From the NCBI GenBank assembly GCA_937967465.1, contig CALBSW010000039.1:1-42764 (forward strand): DNA of 42,764 nucleotides. The letters are read 5' to 3'. Origin of the DNA: an uncultured Flavobacteriales bacterium. GTDB lineage: Bacteria; Bacteroidota; Bacteroidia; Flavobacteriales_D; Sanyastnellaceae. Made by a program: the position numbers and the translations under genes. Below are positions 23,674-31,946 of this stretch, one piece after another (position 1 is the first letter of the stretch; each line of letters starts with the position of its first letter). The notes below the pieces were generated by a model that saw nothing but the letters and a program-made list of their open reading frames with translations, made no database searches and had not been told where the DNA came from.

Positions 23674-24453
23674 TCAGGCCGGCTTCCGAACGACCTGGAG
23701 GTAGCGCTCCTGCCCCAAGGCACAGCGGTCAAAGCGGTCTTGTCCGAAGAGCGACACCAAGTCCAATTCTTCCACCTCGAACCCGACCTGACGATACCGG
23801 TCGGCATAATCCATTCCGTAGAGCCGGACATGGTCGCTCTGCCAATAGAGGCGCTCGCGTTCTGCGGGATCCGTCACATTGGGGTCCTCGAGGGTCTGGG
23901 CATTGTTACGGTCCATGGGCAGTCGAAAAATGTCCGAAACAGCGGGACTCATCACCCGGAAATACTCCGCCATCACCTTCCGGTCGTCGGCCACATGCTC
24001 CATGAGGTGGTTGCCCATGATGATGTCGAAATGGGCATCTTCGTAGGGAATCTCGTGCACGTCAAAATGCACGTCCGCCCAAGGCGAGACCAAGTCGGCC
24101 CGGACGACCTCCAGGCCCTCCGCTCGATTGAACCGCTTGAGAAAGCAATATTCCGGTGCGAGGTGGAGCATCTTTCGACCGGCTCCGCCTGAAAACAGGT
24201 CGCTGTGCTCCGTCAGGTACATCCAGACGGCGCGGTGACGCTCCAGACTCAGCGTGTCGGGTGCCAAGGCATTGGGGCGGCTGCGGTCACCGCGGCCATA
24301 GGAGAGGAATTTGCGATAGCGCCTGCCGTTGATCGGGTCCTCAAACCTGCTGCCCCGGAGAAACGGAGAACACAACTGCAACGCGAGGTGTGCCACCCGT
24401 TGAAGCTGGTGTCGCGGAACAATGCGGGTGACAAATGAAATCAGCTGGCGCAT
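23674..24453 (-). CDS. Class I SAM-dependent methyltransferase
   Basis: 259 aa, cytoplasmic or membrane-peripheral. Residues 90-150 fit a methyltransferase Rossmann fold: KMLHLAPEYCFLKRF (motif I region), VVRADL, then VHEIPYEDAHFDIIMGNHLMEHV (motifs around the acidic loop and the DxIxxxHxxEHV signature typical of Bacteroidota SAM methyltransferases). After the helix RKVMAEYFRV the usual KPGG turn is replaced by MSPAVSDIFRLPMD, which may alter activity. The tail has DHVRLYGMDYADRYRQVGFEV, common in this family. Substrate is unknown. It lies 39 nt downstream of the DUF721 gene, with its own TATCTTGG box 7 nt before the ATG. Confidence 0.85.
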   Translation of the reverse strand: MRQLISFVTRIVPRHQLQRVAHLALQLCSPFLRGSRFEDPINGRRYRKFLSYGRGDRSRPNALAPDTLSLERHRAVWMYLTEHSDLFSGGAGRKMLHLAPEYCFLKRFNRAEGLEVVRADLVSPWADVHFDVHEIPYEDAHFDIIMGNHLMEHVADDRKVMAEYFRVMSPAVSDIFRLPMDRNNAQTLEDPNVTDPAERERLYWQSDHVRLYGMDYADRYRQVGFEVEELDLVSLFGQDRFDRCALGQERYLQVVRKPA

Positions 24454-24460
24454 GGGCCGG

Positions 24461-24468
24461 CCAAGATA
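24461..24468 (-). promoter_or_regulatory. Putative -7 element TATCTTGG of the methyltransferase gene
   Basis: TAnnTTgG box on the minus strand, 7 nt before the ATG at 24453. Confidence 0.35.
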
Positions 24469-24492
24469 AGGCCGGAGCGAGCGCGATTCGAT

Positions 24493-24816
24493 TCAACGGA
24501 TGACGACCTCACGGATGATGTCCGATCCGAGATGCCCATTGATCAGGGTTCGAATCCGAGACCGGGCCATGAGGAACTCTTCCTTCATCGGGGCAGAATC
24601 CAGTTCCACGGTCAGAACACCCTCTCGAACCTTGAGATAGCGCGTTTTTCGAGACACCGCCTCCCCCATGACCTCTCGCCAAGCCGCCTCTGCTTCCGCC
24701 TCCTTGAGGCGTGCACCGTGACCGGACAGCTTGAGCCAGTGACTCAACGCGTCTCCCAGAGACACGGCCTCGCCTTTCCGCGGCGCCCGGTTGCGGTTGC
24801 GGCGGGGACGGTTCAT
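24493..24816 (-). CDS. DUF721 (DciA-like) protein
   Basis: 107 aa. The core HWLKLSGHGARLKEAEAEAAWREVMGEAVSRKTRYLKV (read in pieces) and the C-terminal strand-helix GVLTVELDSAPMKEEFLMARSRI are diagnostic of DUF721, related to DciA, the ancestral loader of the replicative helicase DnaB. The N-terminus is basic (RPRRNRNRAPRK). It starts in an ATGA overlap with the end of recF, the standard pairing in Bacteroidota, which supports a role in replication or repair. The start is ATG 24816; a longer frame to 24876 lies within recF and is rejected. Confidence 0.9.
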   Translation of the reverse strand: MNRPRRNRNRAPRKGEAVSLGDALSHWLKLSGHGARLKEAEAEAAWREVMGEAVSRKTRYLKVREGVLTVELDSAPMKEEFLMARSRIRTLINGHLGSDIIREVVIR

Positions 24817-25955
24817 GGCGTCGAAGTGTTGCCGGACTCTGGAATGGCAATGACCCCGTCTTGGGTGACGTGCCATGCTGCGAAGGGGACCTCCGCATCG
24901 CGCAGCAAACCGGGAATGCGCTCAGGATCCGTGTCGGAAATGAAGACTTGTCCGAAGCGTTCGCCCGCCAAGGTGGACATCAGGGCCCCAGCGCGATGGG
25001 CGTCAATCTTGTCGAAAATGTCGTCCAACAAGAGGATGGGTCGACGGCCCACGCGACGGGCCAAGTGCTCCACTTGCGCCAACCGCAGCGCGAGCAGAAA
25101 CGTCTTCTGTTGGCCCTGACTTCCAAACCGCTTCAAAGGATGGTCTCCAATCCGGAACAAGACATCGTCCTTGTGAACCCCGACAGTCGACCGGCGCAAC
25201 CGGCGGTCATCTTCTCGGGCTTCCACCAAGGCCTGACCGAACTCCCCGGACTTCACTTTCGTCGACAGGGACATGCCCACGGACTCCCTGCCTTCGCACA
25301 AGCTGGCGTGGATGCGATCGAACTCCGGCGTGAATTCCGCCAGAAAACGCGCCCGCTCGGCGGCGATGGATTCCGCCAAGGGCACCATGCGCTCGTCCCA
25401 GGGCTCCAATTGACCTTCGTCCCAGACCCGGTTTTCGGCGAAAAAGCGCAGCAAGTTGTTGCGTTGCTGGACAAGGTGCTGGTACTGAATCAACCGGTCG
25501 AGGTAGGGACGGTCGTATTGGCTGATGACCATGTCCATCCACTTCCGGCGCACTTCACTGCCATCCAGAATGAGTTCTGCATCGGCCGGGGCGATCATCA
25601 CCACGGGATAGCGCCCCACATGGTCTGCCAACTTCGAATACGCCTTGCCGTTCCGTTTGAGCAGCTTCTTCTGCCCCTTCGCGACCGCGCAAGCCACGCG
25701 GTCCGTTTCCTCGCCCGCGCCATCATCCAAGGCAAACGCCCCCTCGACGAGGAAGGCCTCTCGGCCGTGTCGAATGTTCTGGGAATCGATCGGGTTGAAA
25801 TACCCCTTGGCATTGCCCAGGTAATGCACCGCATCCAGCACATTGGTCTTGCCTGTACCATTGTCACCAAGCAGACAATTGACCTGCGGGCACAGGTCGA
25901 GCTCGACTTCCTCGTGATTCTTGAAGTCAAGCAATTGCAGGCGCGTGAGACGCAT
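24813..25955 (-). CDS. recF: DNA replication and repair protein RecF
   Basis: 380-aa SMC-like ATPase that loads RecA at gaps and stalled forks with RecO and RecR. Its N-terminus is MRLTRLQLLDFKNHEEVEL. The Walker A motif GDNGTGKTNVLDAVHYLG is near residue 30. The conserved APADAELILDGSEVRRKWMD segment is near 115. The ABC signature region is SQGQQKTFLLALRLAQ, and Walker B is ILLLDDIFDKID. Length and layout are standard. It is the first gene of recF-DUF721 on the minus strand and divergent from the TPR gene. An open extension upstream to 26084 is not homologous to RecF and is rejected; the family start is at 25955. Confidence 0.97.
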   Translation of the reverse strand: MRLTRLQLLDFKNHEEVELDLCPQVNCLLGDNGTGKTNVLDAVHYLGNAKGYFNPIDSQNIRHGREAFLVEGAFALDDGAGEETDRVACAVAKGQKKLLKRNGKAYSKLADHVGRYPVVMIAPADAELILDGSEVRRKWMDMVISQYDRPYLDRLIQYQHLVQQRNNLLRFFAENRVWDEGQLEPWDERMVPLAESIAAERARFLAEFTPEFDRIHASLCEGRESVGMSLSTKVKSGEFGQALVEAREDDRRLRRSTVGVHKDDVLFRIGDHPLKRFGSQGQQKTFLLALRLAQVEHLARRVGRRPILLLDDIFDKIDAHRAGALMSTLAGERFGQVFISDTDPERIPGLLRDAEVPFAAWHVTQDGVIAIPESGNTSTP

Positions 25956-25991
25956 GCGGATGGGGGAAGTCTCAGACTCGGTCACTTTGGC

Positions 25992-25999
25992 TATTTTTG
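25992..25999 (+). promoter_or_regulatory. -7 element TATTTTTG upstream of the TPR gene
   Basis: Perfect TAnnTTTG core on the plus strand in the recF/TPR divergent gap. The ATG is 93 nt downstream, so this transcript would have a longer 5' UTR than most in the window. Confidence 0.45.
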
Positions 26000-26092
26000 C
26001 CGTCCGCAAAAGTGGGCTTCGGCCCGCGGATGTGGCCCGGCTTTTTCCACGGAGAATTCCGGAGCTTATCAAGAACGACAACATCGACCTCC

Positions 26093-26770
26093 ATGGCCGC
26101 AGACAACAACACCGGCGCTCCGATTGAAGAACTGACCGACAAGACGGAACAGTTCATTGAAAACAACAGCCGCAATCTGATCATCGCGATTGCCGCAGTG
26201 GCCGTCGTCATCGTCGGCATCGTCGGCTACGGCAAGTTCATCGTCGAACCTGCCGAAACGGAAGCCAATGAGCACGTCTGGCGCGCCGAGCAGTACTTCA
26301 TGATGGACAGTGTGGACCTCGCCCTCAACGGGGACGGTCTCTACCCTGGCCTGCTCGAAGTCATCGACAACCACGGCGGCACCAAGGCGGCCTCCCGCGC
26401 TGGCTATGAGGCGGGCATCCTGCTCCGCCAGCAGGGCGACTTCGCCGGCGCCATCGAAGCTTTCGAAAACGCAGGTTTGAAAGACGACATCCTCTCCACG
26501 CTCGCCACCATCAACATCGGCGATTGCGAGGTAGAACTGGGCAACCTCGACGCTGCCGCCAGCGCCTTTGACCGCGCCGCCAGCATGGCAGGCAGCTCCA
26601 TTGGTGAAGACTACCTCGCCCCCATCGCCCTCTACAAGGGTGCTTTGGTGGACCTCGAATTGGGCGACAATGGCAGTGCGAAGTCCAAGCTGGACCGCAT
26701 CGTCCAGGATTACTCCGCTTCCAACCTCAAGGCCACGGCTGAAGGCCTCGCCGCCTCCATCGCAGGCTGA
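26093..26770 (+). CDS. One-pass membrane TPR protein (YfgM-like)
   Basis: 225 aa. A cytoplasmic N-terminus (ELTDKTEQFIENNSRN) is followed by one membrane helix (LIIAIAAVAVVIVGIVGYG, about 28-47). The remaining residues form TPR helices outside the membrane (AGYEAGILLRQQGDFAGAIEAFENA, in pieces; ATINIGDCEVELGNLDAAASAFDRA). YfgM-type proteins associate with the SecYEG translocon and periplasmic chaperones; the Bacteroidota homologue commonly sits between recF and ribH, as here. Function is inferred from architecture. It is 6 nt before ribH, so they form an operon. The start is placed just before the soluble N-terminus. Confidence 0.88.
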   Translation: MAADNNTGAPIEELTDKTEQFIENNSRNLIIAIAAVAVVIVGIVGYGKFIVEPAETEANEHVWRAEQYFMMDSVDLALNGDGLYPGLLEVIDNHGGTKAASRAGYEAGILLRQQGDFAGAIEAFENAGLKDDILSTLATINIGDCEVELGNLDAAASAFDRAASMAGSSIGEDYLAPIALYKGALVDLELGDNGSAKSKLDRIVQDYSASNLKATAEGLAASIAG

Positions 26771-26776
26771 TTTTTC

Positions 26777-27289
26777 ATGGCCACAGAAGGTCACGATCTC
26801 TCCGCCTTTGACGTGGAGGGCCTCCGGGATTGTGCGGACTTCCGCATCGGGTTGGCTGTGGCCGAATGGAACCACGAAATCACCCATGCCTTGCGGGATG
26901 GGGCGCTGCATGTTCTCTCCGAGGTCGGCGTGACCGACATCCTCCACCGCGACGTCCCGGGCAGTTTTGAATTGCCTCTGGCTTGCCAATGGCTCCTGAC
27001 CCACGGCCGTTGTGATGCGGTCATCGCTGTCGGCAGTGTCATTCGCGGAGAGACAGCCCACTTCGACTACGTCTGCCAAGCCGCCTCCTCGGGCGTGTTG
27101 CGCGCCGGTATGGATGCGGACAAGCCCGCGGTCTTCTGCGTTTTGACAGACGACAACATCGAACAGTCCCGGGCGCGATCCGGAGGGCGACACGGCAACA
27201 AGGGTGTGGAGGCTGCGGTGGCAGCGCTGCAAATGGCGCGCCTTCGCCGGGAACTCCAACACGGACAAGATTGGGGCATCGGACTGTGA
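26777..27289 (+). CDS. ribH: 6,7-dimethyl-8-ribityllumazine synthase
   Basis: Makes lumazine from 5-amino-6-ribitylaminouracil and dihydroxybutanone phosphate, the penultimate riboflavin step, in the cytoplasm as a multimeric shell. 170 aa. All active-site blocks are present: the FRIGLAVAEWN substrate strand, VPGSFELPLACQWL, GSVIRGETAHFDYVC (catalytic His) and the C-terminal LTDDNIEQSRARSGGRHGNKG. No FMN riboswitch is visible upstream; the gene relies on the TPR gene promoter. Its last codons overlap the next gene's GTG start (GTGA), so the glycosyltransferase is translationally coupled. Confidence 0.97.
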   Translation: MATEGHDLSAFDVEGLRDCADFRIGLAVAEWNHEITHALRDGALHVLSEVGVTDILHRDVPGSFELPLACQWLLTHGRCDAVIAVGSVIRGETAHFDYVCQAASSGVLRAGMDADKPAVFCVLTDDNIEQSRARSGGRHGNKGVEAAVAALQMARLRRELQHGQDWGIGL

Positions 27290-28809
27290 ACCGCCCCCTC
27301 CATCGCCACCCCCTCTTCGCCCCCCTCGCGGTCGGCCTCTTGTTGAGGCTCATTGCGGCCACATTCAGCACAGGCTACCTGATGCACGACGACCACTTTC
27401 TCGTGGTGGAAGTGGCCGGGAGCTGGGCTGCTGGCGAAGACTACAACAACTGGCTGCCTTGGAATCAAGGGGACAATCCCAAGCCACACCAAGCCAATCT
27501 CGCATATCCGGGCACCCAGTTTCTGGTGCTCAAGGCCCTGCCCGCCTTCGGCATCACGCAGCCTCAAAGCCAAGCGCAGGCGCTGCGCTACCTGCATGGA
27601 GCGTACAGCCTCCTCCTCATTGTCTTGGCCTACGGTTTGGCCCGTCGATTGGCCCCAGAACGACAACGGGTGGCCACCATCGCGGCATGGTGGATGGCCG
27701 CCGGCGGTTTCTGGCCGTTGCTTTCGGTACATCAGCTCGTGGAAATGGTGTGCATTCCGCCGCTCCTGTGGGCGTTTTACGTCCTGGTCCGGGATGCGCA
27801 AGTGACGTCGCGTCAAGCGATTCTGGCCGGCATTGGCATCGGACTGGCCACCGGATTCCGCTACCAATGCGGCCTCATTGGCATCGGCCTCATTCCTGTC
27901 CTGCTCTTCCAACGCCAACCTTGGGCCTTGGTGAAGGTGGGCGTCTCTGCATGGTTGACCTTCTCTTTGTGTCAGCTCCAGGATGTGTTCATCTGGGGTG
28001 AACCCTTCGCACAGCTTCGCGCCTACATCGCCTACAACCAAGACCACGCGGGCAACTACCCAAGCGGCCCTTGGTACCAGTACATCCTGACCTTGCTCGG
28101 CCTGCTGGTTCCGCCCGGCAGCCTGATGATGCTCTGGGGCGCTGCCCACAGGGGACGGTCGGCCCCTTCGAGCTGGTGGCGTGTGGCGATTCCAGTGCTC
28201 GTCTTTCTCGTCTTCCACAGCGCCTTCATCAACAAGCAGGAACGCTTCATCCTCCCGGTGGTGCCCGCTTTGATCGTCCTGGGTGCCGTGGGATGGGACG
28301 CTTGGCGCAATCGCAGCGCATGGTGGCAGCGGCACACCGGCATCGAGCGTGCCCTGTGGGGACTTTTCTGGGTGTTGAATGCCGCGCTCATCGCGGGCAC
28401 CGTCACGTACGAAGCCAAACGCGCGCGGGTTCAAGCCATGTCCTTCCTTCACGAGGCCGGCGCCGAACGCTTTGCCATGATCCAAGTCGACAGTGGCGCC
28501 ATGCCACCGCGGTTCTACATGGGGCGCTGGGATGTGGTTCACATCGACAACCGACAGGATGGCCAGGCGAAATCGCCCGCTGAAGTCGCGGCCCGCTGGT
28601 GCGCCCATCCACCGGACTACCTGCTGTTCCAAGGCCAGGAACACCTGGCTGAGGCCGTCCAAGCCTACAAGGCGGACCTGCCTGGAATCCGGTATGTCAC
28701 CACGATTCAATCCAGCCGCATCGACCGTTGGCTGGAGCGGTTGAACCCCATCAATTCCTCGGAGCGCATCATGATTTATGCGGTCGAGGATGCCCTTCCT
28801 TGTCCTTGA
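27286..28809 (+). CDS. GT22-like integral membrane glycosyltransferase (Alg9/PIG-B type)
   Basis: 507 aa with about ten hydrophobic segments, so a GT-C fold enzyme that uses polyprenyl-phosphate sugars. The first extracytoplasmic loop carries the acidic motif MHDDHFLVVE, equivalent to HxDE of GT22. The distal HSAFINKQERFILPVVP matches the GT22 hallmark H(K/N)xERF.LP. The C-terminal 120 residues are soluble (RFAMIQVDSGAMPPRFYMG). Probable role: adding a hexose or mannose to a lipid-linked or surface glycan; donor and acceptor are unknown. The start is GTG 27286 in a 4-nt overlap with ribH; a TTG at 27271 is less likely. Confidence 0.85.
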   Translation: MNRPLHRHPLFAPLAVGLLLRLIAATFSTGYLMHDDHFLVVEVAGSWAAGEDYNNWLPWNQGDNPKPHQANLAYPGTQFLVLKALPAFGITQPQSQAQALRYLHGAYSLLLIVLAYGLARRLAPERQRVATIAAWWMAAGGFWPLLSVHQLVEMVCIPPLLWAFYVLVRDAQVTSRQAILAGIGIGLATGFRYQCGLIGIGLIPVLLFQRQPWALVKVGVSAWLTFSLCQLQDVFIWGEPFAQLRAYIAYNQDHAGNYPSGPWYQYILTLLGLLVPPGSLMMLWGAAHRGRSAPSSWWRVAIPVLVFLVFHSAFINKQERFILPVVPALIVLGAVGWDAWRNRSAWWQRHTGIERALWGLFWVLNAALIAGTVTYEAKRARVQAMSFLHEAGAERFAMIQVDSGAMPPRFYMGRWDVVHIDNRQDGQAKSPAEVAARWCAHPPDYLLFQGQEHLAEAVQAYKADLPGIRYVTTIQSSRIDRWLERLNPINSSERIMIYAVEDALPCP

Positions 28810-28826
28810 CCTCCAACACGTTGTCC

Positions 28827-29498
28827 ATGGCCCATTTCACCCCTGAATTCCACACCTTCTTTGCCGGCCTCGAAGCCCAGAACGACCGGGACTGGTACGC
28901 CGCGCACAAAAAGGACTACGAACGGCACGTCCGCGACCCCTTCAAGGCGTTCGTCACCGAGCTCATTGCCGCCTGCGCCGAACGGGATCCGGATTTTGCC
29001 GGAACCGAAGCCAAACACTGCGTTTTCCGCATTCACCGCGATACGAGATTCTCCAAGGACAAGACGCCGTACAAGACCCATGCCTCCGCCGGCATTGCAC
29101 CCGGCGGCAAGAAGTCGAGCGATCCCGGGCTGTATTTCCACGCCGATGCCCACTCCGTTCGCATCGGGGGCGGAGCGTACTGGATGGAAAAGGACGACCT
29201 GTATGTACTGCGGGAACGGATGGCATCCAATCCTCAGGCATTCAACGACTTGATCGCCGACCCTGACTTTGCTTCCCACTACGGCAGCGTCCTGGGCGAG
29301 CGCAATGTTCGTTTGCCCAAGGAGTTCCAATCCGCTGCGGAATCCTGTCCCCACATCCTCAACAAACAGTTCTACTACATGGCCGATCTGCCGGCCGCCA
29401 CGCTGCTGCAGGACAATCTGATCGATGTCGTGATGGCCCATTTTGATGCCGCCACGCCCCTCCGCAACTACCTCAAAGACGGCCTTCGGGCCGGTTGA
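28827..29498 (+). CDS. DUF2461 (TIGR02453) domain protein
   Basis: 223-aa soluble protein with all blocks of this family: FFAGLEAQNDRDWYAAHKKDYE at the start (in part), FRIHRDTRFSKDKTPYKTHA, GLYFHADAHSVRIGGGAYWME and FYYMADLP. Members are widespread in bacteria and fungi and their biochemical role is unknown. It is 17 nt after the glycosyltransferase gene and 19 nt before the M1 peptidase, so it is part of the plus-strand run. The ATG is chosen by the family N-terminus (MAHFTPEFHTFFAGL). Confidence 0.93.
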   Translation: MAHFTPEFHTFFAGLEAQNDRDWYAAHKKDYERHVRDPFKAFVTELIAACAERDPDFAGTEAKHCVFRIHRDTRFSKDKTPYKTHASAGIAPGGKKSSDPGLYFHADAHSVRIGGGAYWMEKDDLYVLRERMASNPQAFNDLIADPDFASHYGSVLGERNVRLPKEFQSAAESCPHILNKQFYYMADLPAATLLQDNLIDVVMAHFDAATPLRNYLKDGLRAG

Positions 29499-29502
29499 TG
29501 GC

Positions 29503-29510
29503 TAACTTCC
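29503..29510 (+). promoter_or_regulatory. Putative -7 element TAACTTCC of the M1 peptidase gene
   Basis: TAnnTT box in the 19-nt gap, 7 nt before the ATG at 29518, the same layout as other starts in the window. Confidence 0.35.
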
Positions 29511-29517
29511 CGCCTCC

Positions 29518-31380
29518 ATGAAATTCTCCCGCCTCTTCCCCACTTGCTTCGCTGCCCTCCTTGCGACCTGCACACTCACTGCATTGGGTCAATACCCCGG
29601 ATGGCAACAGGAAATGGATTGCACCATGGACATCACCATGGACGTCGATGTACACCAATACGCCGGCGTCATGGAGTTGACCTACATCAACAACAGCCCG
29701 GATGTGCTGGACCGCATCCCGTTTCACCTGTTCTTCAATGCCTTCCAGCCCGAAAGCATGATGGACGTGCGCAGCCGCAACATCGTCGACCCGGACCGCC
29801 GCGTCGGAGACCGCATCGTGAACCTGCCCGAGGAGGAATGGGGCTGGATCAAGGTCAGCGAAGCCCGCGTGGGCAAAGCGGCTGCCGAATTCAGCACCGT
29901 CGGCACCATCGGATGGCTGACCCTCCCCAAGGCACTCGCCCCCGGCAAGAAGGTCCGCATCCACCTCGAATGGGACGCGCAAGTGCCCCGCCAGGTGCGT
30001 CGGTCCGGCTGGATGAATGCGCAAGGCGTCGAATACAGCATGACCCAATGGTACCCGCGCGTGTGTGAGTACGACCACCACGGCTGGCACACCAACCCGT
30101 ACATCGGCCGGGAATTCCACCAGGTCTGGGGCGATTTCGACGTGACCATTCACATGCCGGCCGCATACATGGTCGGGGGAACCGGCGTGCTCCAGAACCC
30201 AGAAGACTGCGGCCACGGATACGGTGAGGGCCCGACGCCGAGCGAAGGCATGATCGACTGGCATTTCGTCGCCGAGGACGTCATCGACTTCGCCTGGGCA
30301 GCCGACCCCGACTTCGTCCACAAGACCCTGCAGATGGAGGACGGTCCCCTGCTGCATTTCATCCACCAGGCCGACACGAGCTACGGCGCATGGGAGGAGC
30401 TCCCTGAAATCGCCGCCCGCGCCATGCAGTACTACTCGGACCACGTCGGCACTTACCCCTGGCCGCAGTACACCGTCATCGAAGGCGGAGATGGCGGCAT
30501 GGAATATCCGATGTGCACGCTCGTCCGCGGCAACCGCAACCTGCGCAGCCTCGTCGGCGTCACCGCCCACGAGATGGCCCACGCCTGGTTCCAAGGTCTG
30601 CTCGCCACCAACGAGAGCCTCCACGAATGGATGGACGAAGGATTCACCTCCTGGATCGAATCCGAGTTCCTCGCCGAGGAATTCAACGAATCCCGCGACC
30701 AACCGCACTACTGGGCGTACGGCGGCTACCTCAACCTCGTGCGGGATGGTGGCGAGGAGCCCCTGTCCACCCACGCCGACCACTACGTCACCAACCGGGC
30801 TTACGGCACCGGCGCATACAGCAAGGGCGAGGTGTTGATGAACCAACTCGCCGTCGTCATCGGCCGTGAAGCGCGGGATGCCGGCATCAAGCGGTACTTC
30901 GACGAGTGGGCCTTCAAGCACCCTGGGCCCGTGGATTTCAAGCGGGTCATGGAGCGCGAAAGCGGCCTTGAACTCGACACGTACTTCCAATACATGCTCA
31001 ACTCCACCCACCACGTCGACGTGGCCATCCGCAGCGTCGTGGTGACCGAGGACAAGACCACCATCACACTCGAGCGTGTCGGCTTGCTGCCCCTTCCAGT
31101 AGATGTCCGCATCACCAATGCCAATGGCACCGTCTCCGACCACCACATTCCCCAAGTGGTGACCCAAGGACACCGCCCCTTGGCAGAGGGCGAAACCGTG
31201 CACGCGGCTTGGCCATGGACCCACCCGACGTACACCCTCACCTTGCCGAACTCCATGCCGGGATGCACCGTCGAAGTGGACGCAGCGCGCCTGACCGCCG
31301 ATGCAGACCGCTCCAACAACCTCGTGGAACTGTCCAGCGGCACCCTGCAGGAGTGGCGCAACGACGGTGGCGACCGCTGA
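29518..31380 (+). CDS. Exported M1-family zinc metallopeptidase
   Basis: 620 aa with a signal peptide (FPTCFAALLATCTLTALGQ). The gluzincin motif HEMAHAWF starts at about residue 351, and the third zinc ligand Glu lies in ESLHEWMDEGFTSWIE, giving HExxH-x18-E. The exopeptidase GAMEN loop is replaced by GGDGGMEYPMC. The N-terminal beta-sandwich (VMELTYINNSPDVLDRIPFHLFFNAF, in part) and a C-terminal Ig-like region are present. M1 enzymes trim N-terminal residues from peptides; Bacteroidota exported forms probably feed on extracellular protein. The exact specificity is not visible. Its stop overlaps the bioY start (TGATG). Confidence 0.93.
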   Translation: MKFSRLFPTCFAALLATCTLTALGQYPGWQQEMDCTMDITMDVDVHQYAGVMELTYINNSPDVLDRIPFHLFFNAFQPESMMDVRSRNIVDPDRRVGDRIVNLPEEEWGWIKVSEARVGKAAAEFSTVGTIGWLTLPKALAPGKKVRIHLEWDAQVPRQVRRSGWMNAQGVEYSMTQWYPRVCEYDHHGWHTNPYIGREFHQVWGDFDVTIHMPAAYMVGGTGVLQNPEDCGHGYGEGPTPSEGMIDWHFVAEDVIDFAWAADPDFVHKTLQMEDGPLLHFIHQADTSYGAWEELPEIAARAMQYYSDHVGTYPWPQYTVIEGGDGGMEYPMCTLVRGNRNLRSLVGVTAHEMAHAWFQGLLATNESLHEWMDEGFTSWIESEFLAEEFNESRDQPHYWAYGGYLNLVRDGGEEPLSTHADHYVTNRAYGTGAYSKGEVLMNQLAVVIGREARDAGIKRYFDEWAFKHPGPVDFKRVMERESGLELDTYFQYMLNSTHHVDVAIRSVVVTEDKTTITLERVGLLPLPVDVRITNANGTVSDHHIPQVVTQGHRPLAEGETVHAAWPWTHPTYTLTLPNSMPGCTVEVDAARLTADADRSNNLVELSSGTLQEWRNDGGDR

Positions 31381-31937
31381 TGCTCACGAACAAACTCAGC
31401 GAAAACGGCCTTCACTGGGGGCTTCAGGCGCTGCTCGGCGCGCTGTTGCTCGGCGGACTGGGGCCCATCGCGATCGACATGGAGGGGGTGCTTCCATTGA
31501 GCCTCCAATCCCTGCTCGTCTGCTGGATCCCCCTCATGCTGGGTTGGCGCGCCGGTGGGCTCGCCGTGGTGGTCTACCTCCTCGCGGGGGTTGCCGGGCT
31601 GCCGGTCTTCGCCGACTTCCGCTCCGGGGTGGAGGTGATTGCCGGACCCACTGGAGGATACCTGCTGGGCTTTCCCATCGTGGCATTCCTTCTTGGCCTG
31701 TTTGCAGACCGGGTGCCCGGGAAAACACCACGACAGAAATACGGGTGGGTCGCCCTCGGTATGGTGGCCGGACACGCCGGCATTCTCGCGTTCGGAATTC
31801 CCTGGCAAATGCGGTTTGATCCGACGCTCGACGTCACCGCCCTCGTCCAGACGCTGGCCCGCCCCATCGCCCTGAAATCGGCCATGGGCACACTTCTTTC
31901 GGTCCTCGTCCTGCGCGGGGTTCAGGGACGGGCGTAA
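31380..31937 (+). CDS. bioY: Biotin transporter BioY (ECF S-component)
   Basis: 185-aa integral membrane protein with about six helices and the BioY signature GPTGGYLLGFPIVAFLLGL preceded by AGLPVFAD. It binds biotin on the outside and works with ECF energising proteins or, in some species, alone. No ecfA/T genes are nearby, which suggests shared or solo action. The start ATG overlaps the M1 stop by 1 nt, and the gene is 9 nt from the next M1-type gene. No BirA operator-like palindrome was found in the short upstream space. Confidence 0.92.
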   Translation: MLTNKLSENGLHWGLQALLGALLLGGLGPIAIDMEGVLPLSLQSLLVCWIPLMLGWRAGGLAVVVYLLAGVAGLPVFADFRSGVEVIAGPTGGYLLGFPIVAFLLGLFADRVPGKTPRQKYGWVALGMVAGHAGILAFGIPWQMRFDPTLDVTALVQTLARPIALKSAMGTLLSVLVLRGVQGRA

Positions 31938-31942
31938 TTTGC
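31935..31942 (+). promoter_or_regulatory. Putative -7 element TAATTTGC of the LTA4H-like peptidase gene
   Basis: TAnnTTG box overlapping the bioY stop codon and ending 4 nt before the ATG at 31947. Confidence 0.4.
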
Positions 31943-31946
31943 CCGC

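Noticed and set aside
25956..26092. FMN riboswitch upstream of the ribH operon
   Set aside because: The conserved RFN element boxes are absent; only a promoter core is visible.
31320..31380. Biotin operator before bioY
   Set aside because: No BirA-type palindrome is found, and the space is coding sequence of the M1 gene.
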